DNA of 15,364 bases from Syntrophomonas sp. UBA5432. Its GTDB lineage: Bacteria; Bacillota; Syntrophomonadia; Syntrophomonadales; Syntrophomonadaceae. The stretch's first letter is position 1, and every line of letters begins with the position of its first letter. Of this stretch, positions 1 through 5,774 are shown in pieces. The position numbers and the translations under genes were made by a program. The notes beneath the pieces are model-generated. The model was not told where the DNA came from and ran no database searches. It saw only the letters and a list, made by a program, of their open reading frames with translations. The stretch spans positions 1-15,364 of the forward strand of contig DIRQ01000022.1 in NCBI GenBank assembly GCA_002424365.1, written 5' to 3'.

Positions 1-1877
1 CTTTTCCCACCCATATTGGGACCAGTTATAATAGCAAAACGGTTATCACTACGATTAAGCTTAAGATCATTAGGTATAAAACGACTATCCTGCAGGTTTT
101 TTTCTACTACCGGATGTCGCCCACCCTTGATTTCTATTATCCCGTTGTTGTCTACCTGGGGACGCTGGTAATTGTTCAGATATGCTACTTCCGCCAGCGA
201 AACAATTACATCCAGCATGGCAATTTTAGCGGCGCTGTCCTGTATACGTTCCAGGTACTGGCAGAGTTTCTCCCTTATTTCAATAAAAATCTGCTGCTCC
301 AGGGTATAAAGTTTTTCCCGGGCTCCTAATATCTTTTCTTCATATTGTTTTAATTCATCGGTAATAAAACGCTCGGTATTAACTAATGTTTGCTTACGAA
401 CATATTCCGGAGGAACCAGATGCAGATTAGATTTGCTGATTTCTATGTAGTAACCAAATACCTTGTTATAACTTACCTTCAAATATTTTATTCCGGTTCG
501 CTCTTTTTCCCGGCCTTCAAAATCTATTAACCAGCTAGAGCCATCCCGGGATAATTGTTTTAATTCGTCTATTTCCGGGTGAAATCCATCCTTAATAATA
601 TTTCCTTCCCTGATTCCCGGTGGAGCCTCTTCATCTATGGATTCTTCGATTATTCCGTAAACATCCTGCAGGTCGTCCATCTCGGCCAGGTACATTAATA
701 GTGATGAACTTGCTGTTTGCAGCACCTCTTTACTTTTAGCCAGTGCCGTAATAGAATATTTCAGAGCCAATAAATCACGGGGATTGGCAATCTCACCGCC
801 TATTTTGGCGGCCAGTCTTTCTAAATCATAGACCCCATTTAGAATTTCTCTGATTTCACTTCTTAAAGCCAGGTTTTCCTTAAGCTCCTCAACCGCATCT
901 AATCGATTATTAATTTCTACAATGTTTTTTAAAGGCTGTTCTATCCACCTTTTTAGATTTCTTTTACCCATAGCCGTACAGCATTGATCCAGAATACCCA
1001 GTAAAGACCCTTCCCGCCTGCCTTCCCGTAAGGTGGAGCTTAACTCCAGATTGCACCGGGTAGTATAATCCAGTTCTAAAAAGGCATCGTTATTGAAAAC
1101 GGAAAGGCTACGCAGGTGTTTTAAAATACCTTTTTGGGTTTCTTGCAGAAAAAGAATAATTGCGGCGGCAGCCTGAACCCCGGCGGTATATCCTTTTAAA
1201 CCAAAACCCTCCAGAGAAACTACCTGAAAATGCTCTGTTAATATTCCCAGTGCAGTTTTAAGGTTTAAGGCCCTCTCATCGATAGGACTGATAACCATGC
1301 CGCCTTCGGGCTTATCCAACCATTCCCGGGTAAAGCTATCATATTCTGCCAGTAAACACTCAGCTGGAGCCAGGCGCAGCAGTTCATTTTGTACCTGATG
1401 ACCGGTGGCAACTTCAGCTATTTCACAAACCTTAAATTCTCCGGTAGATATATCAGTATAGGCAAATCCGGTTAAATTACGCTCTTCCACAATGGCGACC
1501 AGGTAATTGTTTTTATGCTCCTCCAGAAGGTTATCTTCTATTACCGTACCTGGAGTAACAATACGGATAACTTCCCGCTTAACAATTCCTTTGGCCTCGC
1601 GGGGATCTTCTACCTGTTCACAGATGGCTATTTTATACCCTCGACTTATAAGGCGAGAGATATAATTATTCATAGCATGATAGGGTATACCACACATAGG
1701 GACTTTACCATCCCCACCATCTCTGGCAGTAAGTACTATATCCAGTTCCCGGGAGGCTACCTGAGCATCTTCAAAAAACATTTCATAAAAATCTCCCAGG
1801 CGAAAAAATAAAATGGCATCCCGATGCTGCTCTTTTATTTCCAGGTATTGTTCAATCATTGGTGTATAGCGAGCCAA
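1..1877 (-). CDS. mutS: DNA mismatch repair protein MutS, 3' part outside window
   Basis: MutS recognises base mismatches and small loops and starts methyl-independent mismatch repair together with MutL. About 625 codons are visible. The N-terminal mismatch-binding motif GDFYEMF contains the stacking Phe30 and Glu32, and the frame stays open to the ATPase P-loop ITGPNMGGKS, whose lysine (about residue 625) lies at the window edge. The last ~240 residues (rest of the ATPase and the dimer region) are missing only because the window ends. I chose TTG at 1877, giving MARYTPMIEQYLEIK, which matches the usual MutS N-terminus; GGGGGAGGT lies about 11 bases upstream. The alternative ATG at 1859 would drop the conserved YTP. 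It follows ricA and miaB in the same direction, as in B. subtilis, and a terminator-like hairpin sits just upstream. Confidence 0.96.
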   Translation of the reverse strand, partial: MARYTPMIEQYLEIKEQHRDAILFFRLGDFYEMFFEDAQVASRELDIVLTARDGGDGKVPMCGIPYHAMNNYISRLISRGYKIAICEQVEDPREAKGIVKREVIRIVTPGTVIEDNLLEEHKNNYLVAIVEERNLTGFAYTDISTGEFKVCEIAEVATGHQVQNELLRLAPAECLLAEYDSFTREWLDKPEGGMVISPIDERALNLKTALGILTEHFQVVSLEGFGLKGYTAGVQAAAAIILFLQETQKGILKHLRSLSVFNNDAFLELDYTTRCNLELSSTLREGRREGSLLGILDQCCTAMGKRNLKRWIEQPLKNIVEINNRLDAVEELKENLALRSEIREILNGVYDLERLAAKIGGEIANPRDLLALKYSITALAKSKEVLQTASSSLLMYLAEMDDLQDVYGIIEESIDEEAPPGIREGNIIKDGFHPEIDELKQLSRDGSSWLIDFEGREKERTGIKYLKVSYNKVFGYYIEISKSNLHLVPPEYVRKQTLVNTERFITDELKQYEEKILGAREKLYTLEQQIFIEIREKLCQYLERIQDSAAKIAMLDVIVSLAEVAYLNNYQRPQVDNNGIIEIKGGRHPVVEKNLQDSRFIPNDLKLNRSDNRFAIITGPNMGGK

Positions 1878-1906
1878 AGCTAATCTATACCTCCCCCAGT
1901 CATTCT

Positions 1907-1938
1907 AAAAAGAAAGACTTGTTCCTACAAGTCTTTCT
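1907..1938 (-). terminator. Intrinsic terminator between the Ric-family gene and mutS
   Basis: On the minus strand a perfect 11-bp stem (AGAAAGACTTG with CAAGTCTTTCT, loop TAGGAA) is followed directly by TTTTTA. This has the form of a rho-independent terminator. It ends about ten bases before the mutS Shine-Dalgarno, so it would attenuate rather than fully separate mutS, unless a promoter overlaps the hairpin; I saw none. Confidence 0.7.
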
Positions 1939-1970
1939 AAAATAATATTGTTCTACTGTGAAAATAGCAT

Positions 1971-2351
1971 TTACATCTGGCAGGAACCGCCGCAGGAATC
2001 ACAGCCAGAAGAGCAACCGCCGGTCACTGCCTGGTTTATAGCATAATATACAGCTTGCATAAGGTTTTCCAGTTTTTCCTGAGCTGCCAATAGTATCTGA
2101 ATATCAGAATGACTAGTAATCTGTTGTTCTAAAATATCTAGATGAGCCTCCTCCTGCTGGGTTACTAGCAGACCATCCATTAGTTTGTTATCCATTTTGG
2201 TCTTGGCATCCTGATACCGCATAATCAAGTCATATGCTTCCTTTTTGCCCATAAGTTCAGTTTGTTGATTCTTAAGATTAATCATTTCTTCTGATTGAGC
2301 AATAGCGCTTCCTAATTCAAAAGCAGCTTTAATAATGTCTTCCGTATTCAA
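1971..2351 (-). CDS. YlbF/YmcA (Ric) family protein with C-terminal cysteine cluster
   Basis: This 126-residue, mostly helical, charged protein fits the YlbF/YmcA family. In B. subtilis the relatives RicA (YmcA) and RicF (YlbF) form a complex with RicT that carries Fe-S clusters and affects RNase Y-dependent mRNA maturation, competence, biofilm and sporulation. Residues 1-108 look like a helical bundle. The tail holds Cys113, Cys117, Cys120 and Cys124 (C-X3-C-X2-C-X3-C), a plausible Fe-S ligand set more like RicF as I recall it, while the position next to miaB and mutS is that of ymcA. I therefore leave the A/F choice open. The start is TTG at 2351 with GGGGG eight bases upstream. It begins 19 bases after the miaB stop, so it is probably in the same operon. 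Confidence 0.85.
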   Translation of the reverse strand: MNTEDIIKAAFELGSAIAQSEEMINLKNQQTELMGKKEAYDLIMRYQDAKTKMDNKLMDGLLVTQQEEAHLDILEQQITSHSDIQILLAAQEKLENLMQAVYYAINQAVTGGCSSGCDSCGGSCQM

Positions 2352-2370
2352 TTCCTTATCCCCCTGCTAA

Positions 2371-3711
2371 TTAATTAACCACTTCCCCAAATAGGGAAAA
2401 AGTTCTTGCTTCTATTATTCTAACATTTATTAACTGTCCAATTAAGTCTTTTGGTCCAGAAAATATCACTATATGATTTGTTCTGGTACGAGAAGTAAGT
2501 TTTTCCGGGTTTGTTTTACTTGGTCCTTCTACCATTACTTCCTTAATACTACCCTGCATAGACTGGTTTATTTCGGTTGCTATTTGATACTGAACCTGAT
2601 TCAGGCGTTGTAAACGTTCCTTTTTTTCCTCTAAGTCCAGCTGCTCTTCCCAACTGGCAGCCCGGGTACCACTACGGGGAGAGTACATAAAAGTAAATGC
2701 GGCCTCGAAACGCACCTTCTTAACCATATCCAGGGTATCTAAAAAATCTTCCTCACTTTCCCCGGGAAAACCAACAATGAGATCACTGGTTATGGCTACT
2801 CCCGGTATACGCTGGCGAATTTTATGGGTTAGTTCCAGGTAATGTTCCCGGGTATAATGGCGGTTCATGCGACGTAATACTTCATTACTTCCAGCCTGCA
2901 AGGGTACATGGATATGCTCACAAACCTTGGGCAAGATTGCCACCGCACCAATTAGTTTATCCGACATATCTTTAGGATGGGAAGTGGTGAAACGGATACG
3001 GTTAATCCCTTCCACAGCAGATGCCATCTCCAGCAAATCGGCAAAATCAATTTCTTTTTCCAGGCCATGGCCATAAGAATTTACGTTTTGCCCCAGGAGA
3101 GTGACTTCCCGATAGCCCAGAGCGGCAATCTCTTCTAATTCTTTTATGATAGCTTCAGGTTGCCGGCTCCTTTCCCGCCCCCGGGTATAGGGAACTATGC
3201 AATAACTACAGAAATTATTGCAGCCATACATTATGTTAACATAGGCGCTTAGACCGGGGCGACGTTGGGACGGTACAGGTTCTACCACCATTCCTTCCTG
3301 CTCCCATACCCGGTAAACCGCCTGTTTCTTAGATTTGGCTTCTTCGATTAGATGGGGTAGTTCATGAATATTATGGGTGCCAAAGACCACATCTACCCCA
3401 GATTTTTTCAGTTTCTGCCGCACCTCCGGTAACTGCGCCATACACCCCCCGAAAGCAATCAAAGTGTCAGGTTTTTTCCTCTTCAAGGCCATCATTTTGC
3501 CCAGTTTGCCATAAACCTTGTTTTCTGCAGAATGACGCACACTACAGGTATTAAATAGAATTATATCGGCATCTTCCACCGTATCCGCAGCCGTATAACC
3601 CATAGCCTCCAACAATCCGGCCATGATTTCCGAATCCCTAACATTCATCTGGCAACCATAGGTCAGAATATGATATTTGTTTGAATCATCACCATCCCTG
3701 ATTGTTTGCAT
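2371..3711 (-). CDS. miaB: tRNA-2-methylthio-N6-dimethylallyladenosine synthase MiaB
   Basis: MiaB is a radical-SAM enzyme that adds the methylthio group to i6A37 in tRNAs reading codons that start with U. The 446 residues are the normal length. The N-terminal UPF0004 domain has TYGCQMN and cysteines 20, 56 and 90 for the auxiliary 4Fe-4S cluster. The radical-SAM motif CNNFCSYC gives Cys164, Cys168 and Cys171. The last ~65 residues have the look of a TRAM RNA-binding domain. The TYGCQMN opening and VPYTRGRERSR following the radical-SAM motif favour MiaB over MtaB and RimO. The ATG at 3711 follows a GGGAGG site. It is the first gene of a probable miaB-ric-mutS transcript. Confidence 0.96.
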   Translation of the reverse strand: MQTIRDGDDSNKYHILTYGCQMNVRDSEIMAGLLEAMGYTAADTVEDADIILFNTCSVRHSAENKVYGKLGKMMALKRKKPDTLIAFGGCMAQLPEVRQKLKKSGVDVVFGTHNIHELPHLIEEAKSKKQAVYRVWEQEGMVVEPVPSQRRPGLSAYVNIMYGCNNFCSYCIVPYTRGRERSRQPEAIIKELEEIAALGYREVTLLGQNVNSYGHGLEKEIDFADLLEMASAVEGINRIRFTTSHPKDMSDKLIGAVAILPKVCEHIHVPLQAGSNEVLRRMNRHYTREHYLELTHKIRQRIPGVAITSDLIVGFPGESEEDFLDTLDMVKKVRFEAAFTFMYSPRSGTRAASWEEQLDLEEKKERLQRLNQVQYQIATEINQSMQGSIKEVMVEGPSKTNPEKLTSRTRTNHIVIFSGPKDLIGQLINVRIIEARTFSLFGEVVN

Positions 3712-3735
3712 CGGTCAACCTCCCTTGGTTTATAT

Positions 3736-3764
3736 ATTATACCGTTTTATAGCCAAATATTGAA
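3736..3764 (-). promoter_or_regulatory. Candidate sigma-A promoter of miaB
   Basis: Minus strand: TTCAAT (3764-3759), 17-base spacer, TATAAT (3741-3736). The -10 is perfect and the -35 is weak (3 of 6). A transcript would start about 20 bases before the GGGAGG site of miaB. Confidence 0.5.
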
Positions 3765-3792
3765 TTTCCGGGCCATGATTTATAGATAAATA

Positions 3793-3819
3793 CACACAAG
3801 AGAGCCGTCCCCCTGTGTG
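3793..3819. repeat. REP-like palindromic repeat, copy A
   Basis: CACACA and TGTGTG arms flank a core containing CCGTCCCCCTGT. A related element lies at 4437-4474 with core CCATCCCCCTGT and different arms. A shared core with compensating arm sequences suggests a small structured mobile repeat of REP/BIME type. The family assignment is inference; no transposase is present in the window. Confidence 0.5.
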
Positions 3820-3822
3820 GAT

Positions 3823-3850
3823 AAAAAAAGAGGGCCAAAAGCCCTCTTTT
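3823..3850 (-). terminator. Intrinsic terminator of the thioredoxin-like selenoprotein gene
   Basis: Minus strand: a 10-bp stem AAAAGAGGGC with GCCCTCTTTT, loop TTTTG, followed by a T run. It begins 11 bases after the TAG stop of the small gene upstream, so that gene has its own transcript end. Confidence 0.85.
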
Positions 3851-3861
3851 CCTATCTTAGC

Positions 3862-4203
3862 CTATTTTAAGAGTTTATCTATTATAGACTTAATTTCTGG
3901 GAGCATAATCCCGCCGGCAAATTTGGGTTCACCATTTATAAGAGTAATAGGATATGGATAACCCATTTGTAGAACCTGGTTTATCACAGGATAGTCCTTA
4001 AGGCTAGTTTTTTCGACATCTACATAATTTACCTGAACCTTGTCACCAAATTCTTCTTTAAGGTTTTCAGCTAATTTCTCCGTCTGGGTAGCATAATCGA
4101 CCGAGCCACAACTGGCTGCTGATGAGCAACCTGCTCAGCCACCACCGGTGGGGGCATGACTACCGAATAACACCTCTACCAGGACTGGTCCTTCGTTTGC
4201 CAT
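3862..4203 (-). CDS. Thioredoxin-like selenoprotein candidate with in-frame TGA (UxxC)
   Basis: The frame runs from ATG at 4203, six to seven bases after AAGGAGG, to TAG at 3862 and gives 113 residues if the TGA at 4137-4135 is read as selenocysteine (position 23). The residues around it are GGG-U-AGC, a UxxC redox motif, with further cysteine at position 32. The part after the TGA is a normal protein: charged helix (EKLAENLKEEF), strand VQVNYVDVEK, then YPYPITLINGEP with the cis-Pro-like turn of thioredoxin folds, and GG before a final helix. From memory it resembles B. subtilis YuzD, not firmly. A SECIS-like hairpin follows the TGA at suitable distance. The gene has its own promoter and terminator. 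The likely role is a small thiol/selenol oxidoreductase; substrate unknown. The alternative is a pseudogene with a nonsense mutation, or a host without Sec decoding. An automatic caller would split or miss it. Confidence 0.75.
4096..4137 (-). promoter_or_regulatory. Candidate bacterial SECIS element
   Basis: Downstream of the UGA on the minus strand, AGCC pairs with GGCT (4117-4114 with 4107-4104) around a six-base loop AGUUGU. The loop has a G at its second position, about 22 nt after the UGA. A lower helix with ATC (4123-4121) and GAT (4098-4096) can extend it past a small internal loop and bulge. This fits the loose bacterial SECIS pattern (short apical stem, G in the first two loop bases, 16-37 nt from UGA). 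A competing hairpin, TGAGCA with TGCTCA, overlaps the UGA itself. Confidence 0.5.
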
Positions 4204-4260
4204 TTAAAATCCTCCTTATATTTAAACGTCTACTGTAGTTAGCGTCTCCAGTATAGTAGA

Positions 4261-4289
4261 ATCATATCAACAAAGCCTAATAGAATCAA
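4261..4289 (-). promoter_or_regulatory. Sigma-A promoter of the selenoprotein candidate
   Basis: Minus strand: TTGATT (4289-4284), exactly 17 bases, TATGAT (4266-4261). Matches are 4 of 6 and 5 of 6. Transcription would start near 4254 and give a leader of about 50 nt before the ATG at 4203. Confidence 0.65.
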
Positions 4290-4401
4290 TAGTTTATTAA
4301 TATCTTAACTTTTAAAAGTATTGCCCAAATATCATATTATCTTACCCCGGTTAATTTCCAATCCCTAACTCCAGATACATCTTAAATCCATCCATCAGTG
4401 T

Positions 4402-4432
4402 TCATCAGTTTTTCTCATAAACCGCAAATAAT
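4402..4432. repeat. Partial copy of the 3' end of the methyltransferase gene
   Basis: About 28 bases match positions 4550-4579 with three substitutions. Read on the minus strand both encode LFAVYEK followed by one residue and TGA. The copy is next to ATCAGTGTTCATCAGT, a sequence related to the ATCAGTGTTAATCAT at 4491-4505. Either the gene's tail was duplicated or a dispersed intergenic repeat has supplied the gene's last codons. Confidence 0.65.
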
Positions 4433-4436
4433 TAAA

Positions 4437-4474
4437 GGTGTCACAGGAACCATCCCCCTGTCACCCCTGTCACC
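4437..4474. repeat. REP-like palindromic repeat, copy B, possible operon terminator
   Basis: GGTGTCACAGG and CCTGTCACC form an imperfect stem around a core with CCATCCCCCTGT, and CCTGTCACC is repeated at 4466-4474. Its core matches copy A at 3793-3819. Read on the minus strand the hairpin is followed by TTTAATTATTT, so it may also end transcription of the glucan operon upstream, which has no other clear terminator. Confidence 0.5.
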
Positions 4475-4550
4475 TAAAAATTTTTAAAAAAATCAGTGTT
4501 AATCATAAATAATCAGTGTCCTTCTGTGTCCTTCTGTGTCTAATTTAATC
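4475..4550. repeat. AT-rich spacer with short tandem repeats
   Basis: The spacer holds an AAAATTTTT palindrome, two copies of an AATCAGTGT word (4490-4498 and 4511-4519) and an exact tandem of CTTCTGTGTC (4521-4530, 4531-4540). No coding potential was seen. The style matches degenerate intergenic repeats found in many bacterial genomes. Confidence 0.55.
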
Positions 4551-5759
4551 TCAGCGTTTCTCGTAAACCGCAAATAATTGCAGGGCTACCTGTTCAAAAG
4601 GGTGAGCTCTCAGTTCCTCAACCAGTTCCCGGGCCGGAGATTTTTCGGCAATCTCCAGAAATTCCTCCCAACTCATGAAATCAAAAGGTACCACTTCCAC
4701 CTCTTTAAACCCATTGCGTTTAAACATTCCGGTCAGTGATTGTGGGTCAAAATGATGCATATGCAGCATAGCCGGGAAAATGGTACCTTCGATACTCTCC
4801 CAAATGCGCTGTTCAACTTCTCCATAACGGGTAGGAGCAGTAATAAATACTCTCCCCCCGGGTTTAAGCACCCGGGCAAATTCTTTAATAATTTCTTCAG
4901 GTGAATAGGTGTGTTCCAGAACATCCAGGCAGTTTATACTGTCAAAATAGCTCTCCTTGTAGGGGAGACTATCAATACTTCCTTCTGTAAAGGTTACTTC
5001 CCGGGATGTCCCCGCCAGCAAATCCTCCGCACTAGGAAATTCACATTGTACAGCCATTGTTCCCAGTTCTTCTTCAATCAACTTAATAACCCGGGGAAAG
5101 GTCTTTTTCTCCCCCTTTTTCATCATGGAGGAGAGAGCCATAGCTCTTTCCAACCTGGCCTTGCAGGCATCTACCGAATGTACCGTAAGAAACTGACTCA
5201 TTACCAAAGTGGCAAACCCTGCTCCACAGCCCGCATCCAGAACGCGACCCTGCATCCTTTGTACCAGGGGGTAAACGTATTTCAGAAAGGAATATTCCCC
5301 TCCAGAAGAAAAATTCTGCAGGGCAATAATCTCATTGAGAATAAAAAGGTCTTGCTGACTCAAAGAAGAACCTATTTCCTGTCGGAACCAATTACGCAAG
5401 GCCAAATCTTCCTGAAGCCTAGCAGTTATTTCTATAATATCCTCTTTTCCTGAAGCCTCTTTAATTTTTAAGCGTTCCTCTTTACTAATTACTTTCCAGA
5501 TATATTCCATGAAAAAGGGAAAACAGATATTATTATGTACATTAAAAAGAATAGCCTGTTCGGGTTTTTCCTGACGCAAACGTGCGGTAAGATCATGAAA
5601 ATCAAGAAGAAATGCAATAGCCTCTTCATCACTGCGAGAAAATAGGTCAGCATAAGCTGCAGCCAAATCAGTGGCGCCGGGAAGGAGTTCTCGGTACTTT
5701 TTTAACGTATCTCCATCTATGGATTGAAAATAATAATTAAAAAACTGCTCTAAAATCAT
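4551..5759 (-). CDS. SAM-dependent class I methyltransferase with N-terminal helical extension
   Basis: The C-terminal half is a Rossmann-fold methyltransferase. Motif I is VLDAGCGAGFA (173-183), Asp197 closes strand 2 as the likely ribose ligand, LDVLEHTYSP (278-287) is motif IV, and FARVLKPGGRVFITAP (294-309) is the strand 5 region of the Methyltransf_11 type. Residues 1-170 are mostly charged helices with no domain I recognise. The gene starts 15 bases after the GH57 stop, with ATG at 5759 after GGGGG, so it is the last gene of the glucan operon. The natural inference is that it methylates a sugar of the glucan or a primer, as proposed for mycobacterial Rv3030; the sequence alone does not show the substrate. 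A small-molecule or lipid acceptor is also possible. The last codons lie in a repeat also found at 4402-4432. Confidence 0.85.
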   Translation of the reverse strand: MILEQFFNYYFQSIDGDTLKKYRELLPGATDLAAAYADLFSRSDEEAIAFLLDFHDLTARLRQEKPEQAILFNVHNNICFPFFMEYIWKVISKEERLKIKEASGKEDIIEITARLQEDLALRNWFRQEIGSSLSQQDLFILNEIIALQNFSSGGEYSFLKYVYPLVQRMQGRVLDAGCGAGFATLVMSQFLTVHSVDACKARLERAMALSSMMKKGEKKTFPRVIKLIEEELGTMAVQCEFPSAEDLLAGTSREVTFTEGSIDSLPYKESYFDSINCLDVLEHTYSPEEIIKEFARVLKPGGRVFITAPTRYGEVEQRIWESIEGTIFPAMLHMHHFDPQSLTGMFKRNGFKEVEVVPFDFMSWEEFLEIAEKSPARELVEELRAHPFEQVALQLFAVYEKR

Positions 5760-5774
5760 TATATAACCCCCTTT

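Noticed and set aside
1515..1811. 98-codon plus-strand ORF, and the similar 114-329 ORF
   Set aside because: Both are antisense to mutS, which is in continuous frame from its start to the P-loop.
4135..4137. TGA explained as a frameshift or assembly error
   Set aside because: The same frame is coherent before and after the TGA, with a UxxC motif placed as expected, so no shift is needed. A single-base error (TGC or TGT to TGA) cannot be fully excluded from sequence alone.
4490..4540. CRISPR array in the AATCAGTGT/CTTCTGTGTC repeats
   Set aside because: Units are about 10 bases, adjacent or irregularly spaced, with no spacer-repeat periodicity.
4911..5453. 180-codon plus-strand ORF
   Set aside because: It is antisense to the methyltransferase core, whose motifs are unmistakable, and its translation has no domain-like pattern.
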